Positions 55,001-63,939 of a stretch of 64,000 nucleotides of DNA are shown in pieces. The stretch comes from Paenibacillus_T sp033239625 (lineage in GTDB: Bacteria; Bacillota; Bacilli; Paenibacillales; Paenibacillaceae). A program made the translations under genes and the position numbers. A model generated the notes under the pieces. It worked only from the letters and a program-made list of their open reading frames with translations. It had not been told where the DNA came from and made no database searches. Positions within the stretch are counted from its first letter, which is position 1. Every line of letters starts with the position of its first letter. The DNA lies in contig NZ_BTCK01000007.1 in NCBI RefSeq assembly GCF_033239625.1, positions 112,887 to 176,886 on the forward strand, given 5' to 3'.

Positions 55001-58000
55001 ACGAAGGATTCGTCTGATTCATCGGGTACGAAGTGGATCTATACGCCTTCGTCTAATTTCAAGTCGGGTACAGATACATTTACGTACACGGTTACCGATG
55101 AAGATGACCATAAGAGTGCAAATGCAACGGTCACGATCCATATTCAGAAACCGCTGGAAGGATGGGTCGGCGACAAGCTGCAGGGTGATTCGACTATTAT
55201 TAAGGCGCAGCCAGATCATGCACTCAAGCTGTCGGCAATCAGCTCGCATCTTGCAGCATCGGTAACGGCCAATGTGGACGGCGCCTCCGTTTCGCTGCAG
55301 CTGGTGAATGCATCGACTTGGGTGACGGACGGCTACAAGAAGTGGGAGAATACAACGTTCGTGCTTCCATCGGATACGGCAAGCGGCAACCATACGGTTA
55401 CGTTCACCGCTGCTAATGCAACGAATCCAGCCCTTCAGACCGAGGCGTCCGATAAGCTGACGGATAATAAGTTCTATATTGCAGCGGCAGGATTGCCAAC
55501 TGCAGTACCGCTGGTCTATACAGATAATGAAGGCGCAGCGTCAATCAACGTCAAGCTGCAAGGCAACGATCCGGAAACACCGCAGAATAAGCTGACGGTT
55601 ACGATTGAGAGCGATCCATCGAAAGGTACGCTTACGAGCGATCCAACCGATTTGACGGGCACATTGTGGATCTATACGCTTGCAGCCGGTTTTACGTCAG
55701 GCACAGACAGTTTTACTTATTCCGTCACGGATGAAGATGATCATAAGAGCACCCCAGTTACGGTTATCATTCATATCCAGAAACCGCTGGAAGGATGGGT
55801 CGGCGACAAGCAACAAGGCGATCCAACGGTAATCAAATCTCAGCCAGATCGTGAGTTGAAACTGGCGGCTATTAGCTCGCATCTCGCAGCTTTTGTAACG
55901 GCGGATGTGGACGGTACGCCGGTACAACTTCAACTTGCGAATGCAGCGACTTGGGCGGCAGACGGCTATAAGCTGTGGGAGAATACGACATTCGTGCTTC
56001 CAGCAGGGACGGCAGGCGGCAACCATACCGTTACATTCACGGCAGCAGATGCAACGATTACTGTTCTTCAGACAGAATCGTCCCTGAAGCTGGCGGATAA
56101 CAAGTTTTACGTTGCAGCGGCAGGACTGCCTACAGCAGTACCGCTCGTATATACAAATGATGAAGGCACGGCATCCATTAACGTTACCCTACAAGGTAAC
56201 GATCCGGAAACAACCTCGGATTATTTGATCTACACGATTGAAAGCGATCCGGCGAAAGGTACGCTGACGAAGGAGCCATCGGATTCGACGGGAACGCAGT
56301 GGATCTATACGCCAACTGGTGGATTTACTGCAGGCGTGGACAGCTTTGCTTATACCGTTACCGACGAAGATGATCATAAGAGCGCGCCAGTTGAAGTTAC
56401 GATCAACCTCCAGAAGCCGCTCGAAGGTTGGGTTGGCGACAAGGGGCAAGGTGAACCGACCATTATTAAGACCCTGCCTGAGCAGCAGTTGAAGCTGTCG
56501 GCCATCAGCTCGCATCTCGCGCAAGCTGTAACGGCGAATGTGGATGGCTCGCTTGTACCACTTCAACTAGTCAACGGTTCGACTTATTTGACAGATGGCT
56601 ATAAGCAATGGGTGAATACGATATTCACGCTGCCGGAGTCGACGCAGAGCGGAACGTACACGGTTACGTTCACGGCGGCCGATGCCGCTAACGCTGAGCT
56701 GCAGACTGAATCGCAGACGAAGCTCGGAGATAACAAATTCAAGATTGCAGCAGCAGATCTTGCGCTGACGGCTGATCCGAAGGAACTGTTAGGCGACGGC
56801 AAGTCGACGACTGTACTGACGGCCGTGCTGACCGATGAGGATGGCACGCCGGTGGAAGGCGTTGCGGTTAATTTCACAGCGCCAGCAGGCCAAGGGCTGT
56901 TCATTGGCGGCAGTAACGCAGTTACAGATGCGCAGGGACGAGCAGAAGTTACGTATCGCTCGCCGCAAATTACGGGCGTCGTTGAACAACATCTGCCGAT
57001 TCAAGCGGTCGTGTACGATCCTGTGCGCGGATTGTCGGCTAAAGACGAGATTATTGTGACGTTCATGCCTGCTTCGGTCGAAGGGATTGTGACGAGGTTC
57101 GATTCTAAGAGCAATAAGAACATACCGGTTCAGGGTGCTGGCGTTCGCGTAACGCTTGATCTGAATGGCGATGGCGTGATTGTAGCTGGCGTTGATTTCG
57201 ATGAAACGGTGTTGACGGATGAGAATGGCGCATATAAGGTCATCGTTCCGAAAGGGAATGTCATCTATAACGTTGATATCGTTCAGCCTGTCCAAGTAGG
57301 CGACACAACCAAACAGGTTTCTTACCATCAAACGGCAGCAGTCGGTGAAGTGACCGGCTCTGGCGAGGAGAAATTCACTGCTAACGAGACGATTACCGGC
57401 ATTGCGTTCATGCAGCAGTCGGACGGTTCGAGATCGCTGCTCACATCTGACATGACGTCAGGAATGAGCGTCTATGTGAAACGAGCTGGCGGTGACTACA
57501 TTCTGGACGGCAGTAACAATCCGAAAGCATTTGCGGTTGACGTCAGTGGCGTCTTCCATGCAGACGGACTGACGGTTGGCGACTATGAGCTGGAGTTCCG
57601 TTATGTTTTCGACTCCGGCAAAGAAATTGTTATCGGCAAAGGAGCAGCTAAGGTATCGGCTACAGGCGAGATGAATATCGCCGAAGAACTGATCGATCCA
57701 TACGGAACGATCACCGATGCAGATACGCATGCTGTAATTGAGAATGCGAAGGTCGTACTTACTTACGCGGACACAGGCGCAGTGGTTAATCTGCCGCCAA
57801 TTGTCGGCTTCGCGCCGAATGATAACGCTAGTCCCGTGCAGTACAGCGACGCAAGCGGGTTGTATGCGTACATGGTTTATCCGGATACGGATTATGTGCT
57901 GACGGTATCGAAGGATGGTTACGTTACCTACACGAGTCCCGTTATATCCGTCGGCAAAGATATTGTTAAACACGACATCCAATTGCGCAAGACACCTGCG

Positions 58001-59011
58001 TATGTGCCTCCGGTTGCAGTAGAACCTAAGGCTTCGTTAAGCTTGAACGTTGACGCGAATACGGTGAAAGAAGGCGGCCAGACGCAAGTTACGGTCACCT
58101 ACAAGAATGATTCCTCGACATCGCTGTCATCGGGACAAGTGAAAGTTACGCTGCCTGAAGGTGCTGTTGTCGTTGATGCAGCAGGCGGCAAAGTTAATGG
58201 CAATGCGATTGTGTGGGATGTTGCCAATGTTGCAGGCGGACAGTCGGGCAGCATGAAACTGACGGTCCAATGGCCGCTCCTGGAGCAGTCTGAATTGGCA
58301 GTCTCGATTCAAGCGGAGTTCAATGTTTCGGGCGTGAACGTGAAAGCTTCGACGCCAATCCATATCTACTCCGACCGTTTCGGGGAACTGTCGCATTATC
58401 GGTACATCCTCGGTTACCCGGACAAACAATTTAAGCCGAACGGCTCGCTTACGCGTGCGGAGCTGGCAGCGATCGTCGCACGGTTAACCGATAACAGTGA
58501 CATCGCGTATACGCTCCCGTATACGGATATCCGTGAAGGCCATTGGGCAACCCGTTACATTAAAGTAGCGTCCAAATACGGTCTCTTCAGCGGTTATCAG
58601 GACGGCACATTCCGTCCGGATGCACCTGTAACGCGTGCAGAACTAGCAGCAGTAATGGCTCGCTTCCTGAAGATTAACGTTGGCAGCAGTGCATTGAACC
58701 ATTTCAATGATACGACCGGGCATTGGGCAGGCTCGATCATTGAGGCGCTTTATAACGGCAAATTCTTGACAGGTTATCCGGACGGCAGCTTCAAGCCGAA
58801 CGATAAGATCAAGCGTGCCGAAGCGGTTACGATGATTAACCGTATGCTGTATCGCGGGCCGCTGACGGGTCTGGCACCAATCTTCCCAGACATGCCGTCC
58901 TCGCACTGGGCATTCGGTGATGTGCAAGAGGCAACCGTATCGCACATCTCGGTGCATAATGAAGAGGGCGGAGAGAATTGGAAAGACGATCTGGAGGATG
59001 ACGTGAAGTAA
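52025..59011 (+). CDS. giant repeat-rich S-layer-homology surface protein
   Basis: About 2328 residues. I prefer GTG 52025 because AAGGGGAG lies 6-7 nt upstream; ATG 52001 in frame has only a weak site. A signal peptide ends near SQAEA. Parts in order: an N-terminal beta-rich domain (to about 380); three tandem Ig/cadherin-like units of 114-118 aa beginning VQD; four tandem units of 210-211 aa; an Ig-like Big_1-type domain (LTADPKELLGDGKSTT); two carboxypeptidase-regulatory-like folds with DLNGDGV; a DUF11-like domain (ASLSLNVDANTVKEGGQTQV); and three SLH domains (ILGYPDKQFKPNGSLTRAE and two similar). SLH domains bind pyruvylated secondary wall polymer, so the protein is cell-surface anchored. 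It probably acts in adhesion. Confidence 0.9.
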   Translation: MLSERTNHGNKLGRKSLRNQLLAITLTGAMLSGSLLVPPSQAEAAVDPGSIGAVFMTDTDNWGGGAASSVADGDLDLSLKNQNKATGDNYAKYPIDFKITGVTKKPVKSAQLLIRAYDVDEYKEALAASGEWDRVYFSSEASDIALGSSYTTWPTSSQWNTVVKASGIGTDSSTNGANYKKEMPQRAYLGTLSGQDARWNTTVLSFSPTEFDRIGLGDNFVGVTIHHYYQDVRTTSSTPNTNWSMTIDWGQLIIDGGDRATGEITKTGLKVEKGKVTVDTSFLPKVTGNNFAGEVNVIEKAVVNGQVIERNLGIQQKLFPTPAVGTEVNWNNITISDTGIDPAKEYIVNVVLFDDRGSNGGAKDTTSGTNPGKAEHVVTFSTLDPIVQDFAKSGLRSAPTAFTKADFQNHYFKLNGGAANGTNLQSVRISELPDSAKGSLQLNGTPVTAGQLIPAGDLPNLAFVPVAAGFDGTVTFKWNGFNGTKFATDDATVTINSSPEVQDFVKIAKFGDFTLPITLGDFTAHYIDPGSESIEGVKVVTLPDSSKGKLALDNGSGQYTDITEGQELSLTQAAHVVFIPETDATGTTSFQWNGSDGLQFAHESKTVTIIINRPPVVQDIVMNGQKGNPTAFSTNDFAKAASFEDADGDTLQQARITVPTGFASIGTLKYTKTGAGNTAIAPGQTAVLTANELATLVFTPVANLADGVVPAFTWIGSDGMHDSTQSAQVKINYNGIPTAAPVTYTVDEGTPAVNVVLQGSDAESASDKLAYVIEAAPTHGTLAADSTNPHGAAWIYTPDNGFTGKESFTYSVIDEGNQKSTPADVVIDIQKPLDGWVGNKQQGDPTVVKAQPDHGLQLSAISSHLAASVTANVDGTAVPLQLSNASTWQTDGYKLWVNTTFVLPSDTTSGTHTVTFTASDTLGAVVQTELPLKLADNKFYIAAAGLPTASTLDYTDNEGAASIKVTLQGSDPETTSDKLTYTIEGNPTKGTLTKDSSDSSGTKWIYTPSSNFKSGTDTFTYTVTDEDDHKSANATVTIHIQKPLEGWVGDKLQGDSTIIKAQPDHALKLSAISSHLAASVTANVDGASVSLQLVNASTWVTDGYKKWENTTFVLPSDTASGNHTVTFTAANATNPALQTEASDKLTDNKFYIAAAGLPTAVPLVYTDNEGAASINVKLQGNDPETPQNKLTVTIESDPSKGTLTSDPTDLTGTLWIYTLAAGFTSGTDSFTYSVTDEDDHKSTPVTVIIHIQKPLEGWVGDKQQGDPTVIKSQPDRELKLAAISSHLAAFVTADVDGTPVQLQLANAATWAADGYKLWENTTFVLPAGTAGGNHTVTFTAADATITVLQTESSLKLADNKFYVAAAGLPTAVPLVYTNDEGTASINVTLQGNDPETTSDYLIYTIESDPAKGTLTKEPSDSTGTQWIYTPTGGFTAGVDSFAYTVTDEDDHKSAPVEVTINLQKPLEGWVGDKGQGEPTIIKTLPEQQLKLSAISSHLAQAVTANVDGSLVPLQLVNGSTYLTDGYKQWVNTIFTLPESTQSGTYTVTFTAADAANAELQTESQTKLGDNKFKIAAADLALTADPKELLGDGKSTTVLTAVLTDEDGTPVEGVAVNFTAPAGQGLFIGGSNAVTDAQGRAEVTYRSPQITGVVEQHLPIQAVVYDPVRGLSAKDEIIVTFMPASVEGIVTRFDSKSNKNIPVQGAGVRVTLDLNGDGVIVAGVDFDETVLTDENGAYKVIVPKGNVIYNVDIVQPVQVGDTTKQVSYHQTAAVGEVTGSGEEKFTANETITGIAFMQQSDGSRSLLTSDMTSGMSVYVKRAGGDYILDGSNNPKAFAVDVSGVFHADGLTVGDYELEFRYVFDSGKEIVIGKGAAKVSATGEMNIAEELIDPYGTITDADTHAVIENAKVVLTYADTGAVVNLPPIVGFAPNDNASPVQYSDASGLYAYMVYPDTDYVLTVSKDGYVTYTSPVISVGKDIVKHDIQLRKTPAYVPPVAVEPKASLSLNVDANTVKEGGQTQVTVTYKNDSSTSLSSGQVKVTLPEGAVVVDAAGGKVNGNAIVWDVANVAGGQSGSMKLTVQWPLLEQSELAVSIQAEFNVSGVNVKASTPIHIYSDRFGELSHYRYILGYPDKQFKPNGSLTRAELAAIVARLTDNSDIAYTLPYTDIREGHWATRYIKVASKYGLFSGYQDGTFRPDAPVTRAELAAVMARFLKINVGSSALNHFNDTTGHWAGSIIEALYNGKFLTGYPDGSFKPNDKIKRAEAVTMINRMLYRGPLTGLAPIFPDMPSSHWAFGDVQEATVSHISVHNEEGGENWKDDLEDDVK
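53183..54226 (+). repeat. three tandem Ig/cadherin-like units
   Basis: Units start at 53183, 53525 and 53873 (VQDFAK, VQDFVK, VQDIVM) with lengths of 114, 116 and 118 codons. Each ends with a W-N/G-phrase (FKWNGFNG, FQWNGSDG, FTWIGSDG). The sequences are diverged, so they are old duplications. Confidence 0.85.
54227..56755 (+). repeat. four tandem 630/633-bp repeats
   Basis: Units start at 54227, 54857, 55490 and 56123, giving 210, 211, 211 and 211 codons. Each reads GLPTA...DEGxA...YTP...FTYxVTDE(D)...QKPLEGWVGDK...DNKFYIAAAG. Stretches are nearly identical at the DNA level; for example, CAGAAACCGCTGGAAGGATG is found in two units. Each unit appears to pair a cadherin-like half with a second beta domain. 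Confidence 0.92.
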
Positions 59012-59036
59012 ATTGGCCGGCTCCAGCGGCAGCAAT

Positions 59037-59078
59037 AACCGTTCCTATGAAGCGTAAGCGGATAGGAACGGTTTTTTT
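59037..59078 (+). terminator. terminator after the SLH gene
   Basis: AACCGTTCCTAT (59037-59048) pairs with ATAGGAACGGTT (59062-59073), followed by TTTTT. A possible ATG at 59047 for the next gene falls inside this stem and is unlikely to be the start. Confidence 0.93.
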
Positions 59079-59121
59079 CATCGTATGGACGAATAATGTC
59101 GAAAAGGAATATGGTCGATTC

Positions 59122-62100
59122 ATGTCGAAACTACGAGTTATGATGCGAATACTACACTCTTATCGGTTCAAACATAGTCTATTTATTTTTCTGTTAGCGA
59201 TCGTACTTATTGTACTTCGCTGGGGATGGTCGGAGCTATTTCCCACGTCTTCGTCCCATCAAGCGGTTAATGGCGTGGTTGATTTGCGCGGCATCGATCT
59301 GGAGGGAGAGCCGCCGGTTTACTTGAATGGCGAGTGGGATCTGTATCCTGGGCAGCTGCTGACGCATCAGTCACTACTCTCACAGGAGCAGAAGGACTAT
59401 CGAGAAATCAAGGTGCCAGGCAGTTGGGGATCTATATCTGGCAACCGAGCGTATGGATACGGGACGTACCGATTGCGAATTCTGATTGATCCTCTCAGGG
59501 AGCCGGTAACCTTCTGGCTGCAGGGCATTCAAGCCTCTTCCGAAGTTGAAATCAATGGGGTCGTAACGAGTGCGCTCGGCAAATATGCGTCGTCCGCTGA
59601 AGACTATACACCTCGTACTGTCTCATATACGGCATCTTATGGAGATGAAGGGACGACCGAGATTGAACTGCTAATACGTGTCGCCAACTACGATGAGCCC
59701 TATAATGGAGGGCTTACGCGGCCTATCCGTTTCGGCGCTCAATCGTCGCTTGATTATTCGCGCTGGTATTCCATAGGTTTTCAGCTGGTCGTTTTCATTA
59801 TTTTGCTGCTTCACGGGCTGTATGCGCTCATCCTCTATTCATTCAATTCGAGGGAGCGGGCGCTGCTGGTCGCAGCGTTGTTCATGCTGTCTCTTAGCAT
59901 TGCAATCCTGAGTGGGCACGACAATATTCTCTCGCTCTGGCTCCCTATCAATTACACATGGACGATTAAGATCAGACTGATCGCGCTCCTATGGCAGAAC
60001 TACTGCATATTGAATGTCTTTGGGCGATTCGCTTCCAATAGACCCCGTCCTAGGGGATTGCATACATACTTGCTGCTCCTGTCGGCATTTACTGTATTTT
60101 TAATGTTTTCGCCTGCATGGCTAGTTTACACTTTGGTCCACTTCCATGTTTTTGATGCCTTTTATTTGATCCCGTTTGCCTGGTATCTCTATTTGGTAGG
60201 CAGGATGGTGGTCAACAAAGACGATCCGGATATTATCTTCATGTTATTACTGGCTACAACCACTACTTCTAATTTCGTTTGGAGCCTTGTGGAGACGGCG
60301 CACAATGTGACGACTGTATTTTATCCGATCGATATTATTATTGGACTTATTGGTTTCTCAACCTATTGGTTCAAAAAGTATATACGCAACTCTCGGGATA
60401 ATGAAGAGCTTAACTTGCAGCTGCGTAGGGCGGATAAAGCGAAAGACCAGTTCCTGGCGAATACGTCGCATGAGCTTCGCACGCCGTTGCATGGCATCAT
60501 GAATATTGCAGAGACGATAATGGTTAAGGAGAAGCATCGACTGCAAGCAGACAGCTTGCGGAGCATGGAACTGCTCATTACGATAAGTCGGCGCATGTCC
60601 CACATGCTTGGGGACCTGCTCGACGTGGCTCGTTTGAAGGAGCAGCGAATTGTGCTGCAGTACCAGGCGTTTGCGGTTCAATCGGTCGTTCCTGCTATAT
60701 TCGATATTTTCTCCTTCATGGTGAAGGGCAAGCCTGTCCAGCTCGTGATGAATATCGATGCAGCGACGCCGCCGGTATGGGCGGACGAGAAGCGGGTCGT
60801 ACAGATTCTGTACAATCTGATCCATAACGCGATCAAATTCACTGAGACAGGCATTATACGGGTGTCGGTTGTAAGGAAAGGCGACCGTCTCGGTGTGCTT
60901 GTATCCGATACAGGCGTTGGGATGGATGAAGCGACGCAGACTAAGGCGTTCACACCTTACGAACAAGGCGATGGCGGTATGGAAGACGGCAGCGGTCTCG
61001 GTCTTGGATTAAGCATATGCAAGCAGCTAGTGGAACTGCATGGCGGGACATTGACGGTCAGTTCAGAGCTTGGGGTTGGCTCGGTATTCCGATTCGACCT
61101 GGCGTTGGCAGATGCCGCTCATGTGCCGGCAAGCCCGAGCCTGCTGGCAGAAGAGATCGCGATTCCAATCGAAACAATCGTACCGCCTGTATTTGACGCA
61201 GCAGCAATAAGGCTGGCGCCAGCGCTGGAAGATGATGCAGCGCTGCTGAATCAGGGCAAGTCTAATATTCTTGTCGTCGACGACGACCCTGTTAACTTGA
61301 GCGTGCTCGTCGGTATTCTCTCCACGGAGCCCTACATTGTCACGACTACCTCCTCGGCGCATGAGGCGTTAGAGTTGATCGGGAAGCGGCAGTGGGATTT
61401 GCTCATTGCGGATGTGATGATGCCGCATATGTCTGGATACGAGTTGGCTCAGAAGATAAGAGAACGTTATTCATTGTCTGAACTGCCGATTGTGCTGCTC
61501 ACGGCACGTGCACAGCCGGTGGACGTCTATGCAGGATTCCTTGCGGGTGCCAATGATTATGTGACCAAACCGGTTGATGCAGTTGAATTGAAATACCGGG
61601 TTCGATCGTGGACGGGACTGAAGCAATCCATTAATGAACGGATGCGGATGGAAGCGGCTTATTTGCAAGCGCAGATTCAGCCGCATTTTCTATTCAATAC
61701 GCTGCATTCGATTATGGCGCTTAGCACGGTAGATACGGATAGGATGCGTAAAATGGGTGAGGCTTTCGCTTCATTCCTGCGCATAAGCATCGACTTCGTA
61801 AATACGGATGAGCTGGTCGAGCTATCGCACGAGCTGGAGCTTGTTGAGGCTTATCTGTTTATCGAGAAGGAACGTTTCGAGGAAAGACTTCAAATTCAGT
61901 GGGAGTTGAACGCTGACAGGAGAGGTTTGCTTCCGCCGCTGACGATTCAGCCGCTGGTGGAGAACGCTGTTAAGCACGGTCTGATGAAGCAGGTTCAAGG
62001 CGGTAAGGTAACCATTCGCATCAGCGGGCAAGAAGACGGTATGAGGATTGAAGTGCAAGATGATGGCAAAGGGATGGAAGAAGCGGAGGTCCATAAGCTG

Positions 62101-62271
62101 CTTGATCCGATGAGGAAGGGCAAAAGAGGAATCGGGCTGGCCAATACGAATCGCCGATTGCTTGCCCGATACGGGCGAGGCTTATCGATAAAGAGTCATC
62201 CCGGAGAAGGAACGGTTGCATCGTTCGTCATTCCACAAATGATGAATAAGGAACGCAATGATTTAGAATAG
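59122..62271 (+). CDS. hybrid sensor histidine kinase with 7TMR-DISM-like input and two kinase cores
   Basis: About 1049 residues from ATG 59122, with AAGGAA upstream. Parts in order: a signal-anchor helix; an extracellular beta-sandwich (GEWDLYPGQLL, VPGSWG, GYGTYRLRI); seven membrane helices; a HisKA domain with NTSHELRTPLHG; a HATPase with DTGVGMDEAT and GLGLGLSICKQL; a receiver with VVDDDPVNLSVL and LLIADVMMPHMSGYE; a second, LytS-type kinase core with QIQPHFLFNTLHSIMAL; and a second HATPase (DDGKGMEEAE, GIGLANTNRRL). The input plan resembles 7TMR-DISM receptors that sense carbohydrates or wall material. The convergent response regulator is the probable partner. Confidence 0.9.
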   Translation: MSKLRVMMRILHSYRFKHSLFIFLLAIVLIVLRWGWSELFPTSSSHQAVNGVVDLRGIDLEGEPPVYLNGEWDLYPGQLLTHQSLLSQEQKDYREIKVPGSWGSISGNRAYGYGTYRLRILIDPLREPVTFWLQGIQASSEVEINGVVTSALGKYASSAEDYTPRTVSYTASYGDEGTTEIELLIRVANYDEPYNGGLTRPIRFGAQSSLDYSRWYSIGFQLVVFIILLLHGLYALILYSFNSRERALLVAALFMLSLSIAILSGHDNILSLWLPINYTWTIKIRLIALLWQNYCILNVFGRFASNRPRPRGLHTYLLLLSAFTVFLMFSPAWLVYTLVHFHVFDAFYLIPFAWYLYLVGRMVVNKDDPDIIFMLLLATTTTSNFVWSLVETAHNVTTVFYPIDIIIGLIGFSTYWFKKYIRNSRDNEELNLQLRRADKAKDQFLANTSHELRTPLHGIMNIAETIMVKEKHRLQADSLRSMELLITISRRMSHMLGDLLDVARLKEQRIVLQYQAFAVQSVVPAIFDIFSFMVKGKPVQLVMNIDAATPPVWADEKRVVQILYNLIHNAIKFTETGIIRVSVVRKGDRLGVLVSDTGVGMDEATQTKAFTPYEQGDGGMEDGSGLGLGLSICKQLVELHGGTLTVSSELGVGSVFRFDLALADAAHVPASPSLLAEEIAIPIETIVPPVFDAAAIRLAPALEDDAALLNQGKSNILVVDDDPVNLSVLVGILSTEPYIVTTTSSAHEALELIGKRQWDLLIADVMMPHMSGYELAQKIRERYSLSELPIVLLTARAQPVDVYAGFLAGANDYVTKPVDAVELKYRVRSWTGLKQSINERMRMEAAYLQAQIQPHFLFNTLHSIMALSTVDTDRMRKMGEAFASFLRISIDFVNTDELVELSHELELVEAYLFIEKERFEERLQIQWELNADRRGLLPPLTIQPLVENAVKHGLMKQVQGGKVTIRISGQEDGMRIEVQDDGKGMEEAEVHKLLDPMRKGKRGIGLANTNRRLLARYGRGLSIKSHPGEGTVASFVIPQMMNKERNDLE

Positions 62272-62283
62272 GTTAGTTGTTTG

Positions 62284-62325
62284 CGCGGCTGGACATGTTG
62301 GAAAGACATGTGCAGCCGCGTTTTT
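62284..62325. terminator. terminator between convergent kinase and response regulator genes
   Basis: CGCGGCTG (62284-62291) with CAGCCGCG (62313-62320), plus inner ACATGT pairs (62293-62298 and 62306-62311), form a long stem followed by TTTTT. Confidence 0.9.
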
Positions 62326-62338
62326 AACGTATAAGGAA

Positions 62339-63466
62339 TTAGGAGAGGTGCATATAGCTGTCGAACCACTCTCTTATATAACCGCTTGGGCTCACATCGA
62401 GTTCCTCTGTCATAATGCTGCACAACTGCTCGTATTGCTGTACGACTGCCGTTTGCTTCCCGAGTGCCGCATATATTTTCATTACATTATAATGAGCATC
62501 TTCTACAGTTGGGTAACGATGACAAATTTCAGAGTAGATCGTCAGCGCTTTCTCGTGATTGCCGTTTTCCCTATACCAATGGCCAATACGGTGGGCAAGC
62601 AGAAGCCACTTTCCAAGCAACCGTTCTCGCTCTCCTTCTGCCCACAGGTAATCATAGGTCTGAAGGTAATCGCCGGTATACTCCGTCATGACGGATTCAT
62701 GGGAAGCGATTGAGCCTTCGTCCAGTTCAGCGAGGTCATCGAGCTGCTTCTGCCAATGATCGGCATCCAGCCATACCTGATGCAGCGTGAGCATGTAGCC
62801 CTCAGATTGATTGACGATTTGAAAGTGTTCATGGTAGTCAGCAAGTGTTTTTCGTATCTGATACACGGCGGAATAGAGCAGCGAATAAGCTTTATCGGTA
62901 TCATGAGTAGGCCATAGTTGATCGATAATCGTGGATTTACGGACGAGCAGGCCGCGATGCTGAAGTAAATATAGGAACAGCTCCATCGCTTTGACAGTAC
63001 GCCAGTTTAGAGGCTTTGCGCTGCCGCCAGCTGGTTCGAGCATCAATTGACGCATCACTCGTACTTTCAATATCGACTCAACCAGTGTTTCATCAACTAT
63101 ATGAAGGTTTAGTCTTTCATTAATACGCTGAATCGTTTTCTGTAATCGTCCGGCTTCGTAAGGCTTCATTATGTAGTCGACAGCGCTAATCTCAAATGCA
63201 TGAACAGCAAACTGGTTGTAGGCCGTTACGAATATGACTTGAAGAGAAGGGGAGATCTCGAGCAGGCGCTCGGCGAGCTCCATGCCATTCATCTCGGGCA
63301 AGTCGATATCTAGGAATACGGCATCCGGCCGCTGGGACTTTACGGCGTCTATTGCAAGCAATGGGTTCATAAAGGCGCCGACAATCGATACGTTAGGGAA
63401 AGTGCTTAATTGTCGTTCCAAGTAGTTTAATGCAATGCGCTCGTCATCTATAATTATTACGTTCAT
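62339..63466 (-). CDS. response regulator with receiver, winged-helix and BTAD domains
   Basis: The 375-residue protein begins MNVIIIDDER at 63466, 8 nt after AAGGAG; the frame runs 29 codons further upstream without a ribosome site. The receiver has the acidic DDE, the phospho-acceptor in FLDIDLPEMNG, VTAYNQFA and the Lys in MKPY. A winged helix at about 150-225 (KAMELFLYLLQHRGLLVRKS) precedes a bacterial transcriptional activation domain of TPR-like helices at about 235-375. This is the SARP/AfsR-related REC-BTAD type common in Paenibacillus. It probably answers to the convergent hybrid kinase; targets are unknown. Confidence 0.88.
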   Translation of the reverse strand: MNVIIIDDERIALNYLERQLSTFPNVSIVGAFMNPLLAIDAVKSQRPDAVFLDIDLPEMNGMELAERLLEISPSLQVIFVTAYNQFAVHAFEISAVDYIMKPYEAGRLQKTIQRINERLNLHIVDETLVESILKVRVMRQLMLEPAGGSAKPLNWRTVKAMELFLYLLQHRGLLVRKSTIIDQLWPTHDTDKAYSLLYSAVYQIRKTLADYHEHFQIVNQSEGYMLTLHQVWLDADHWQKQLDDLAELDEGSIASHESVMTEYTGDYLQTYDYLWAEGERERLLGKWLLLAHRIGHWYRENGNHEKALTIYSEICHRYPTVEDAHYNVMKIYAALGKQTAVVQQYEQLCSIMTEELDVSPSGYIREWFDSYMHLS

Positions 63467-63622
63467 TACGGATGCTCCTTCAATTGCTGTGCTACCTATC
63501 ATATTAACAAATGCAGGGTAATAAAAGAATGATAGAATCACCTTTACAGACACGATACATCACGGTTTTGAAACTTTCTTCATTTTTCGACAGATTCAGT
63601 TTGGGAAATTTGTCGAAAGTGC

Positions 63623-63652
63623 TTGCAATGTGTAGCCGGACTATGGTATATT
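63623..63652 (+). promoter_or_regulatory. rRNA promoter P1
   Basis: TTGCAA (63623-63628) and TATATT (63647-63652) are 18 bp apart. TTGTCGAAA lies just upstream at 63610. This is the first of three promoters in the 473-bp gap 63467-63939. Confidence 0.65.
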
Positions 63653-63742
63653 CTAATTCCGGCCGAGAAACATGAAGCCGGCGAGCTTATAACAAATCAA
63701 GTTTTGAAGATAACATCTTCGAAATGAATGATAAAAAAGAGC

Positions 63743-63771
63743 TTGCACGACACGCGGTCATGTGGTAAGAT
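63743..63771 (+). promoter_or_regulatory. rRNA promoter P2
   Basis: TTGCAC (63743-63748) and TAAGAT (63766-63771) are 17 bp apart. TTGTCGAAA at 63780-63788 lies at the expected start of transcription. Confidence 0.7.
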
Positions 63772-63806
63772 AATGGACGTTGTCGAAACAAAGCAAAAAG
63801 AAATGA

Positions 63807-63835
63807 TTGACACGCTGATTAACATCTGGTAAGAT
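63807..63835 (+). promoter_or_regulatory. rRNA promoter P3
   Basis: TTGACA (63807-63812) and TAAGAT (63830-63835) are 17 bp apart, with TGGTAAGAT and a following TTGTCGAAA (63843-63851) shared with P2, so P2 and P3 look like a duplication. Confidence 0.8.
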
Positions 63836-63852
63836 GTAAAAGTTGTCGAAAT

Positions 63853-63865
63853 TGTTCTTTGAAAA
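63853..63865 (+). promoter_or_regulatory. rRNA leader boxA antitermination element
   Basis: TGTTCTTTGAAAA matches the boxA region found before 16S genes in Bacillales. Downstream, TGGCTTCGGCCA (63926-63937) forms a UUCG-capped hairpin right before the 16S sequence and may be part of leader processing. Confidence 0.75.
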
Positions 63866-63939
63866 CTGAACAACGAGCGAAACTGTCAGTTTAAATGTTT
63901 TAAATGAGCTAACAAGCTTCTATAATGGCTTCGGCCACT

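Noticed and set aside
59047..59121. Kinase start at ATG 59047
   Set aside because: It falls within the terminator hairpin of the SLH gene and has no ribosome site; ATG 59122 is better placed.
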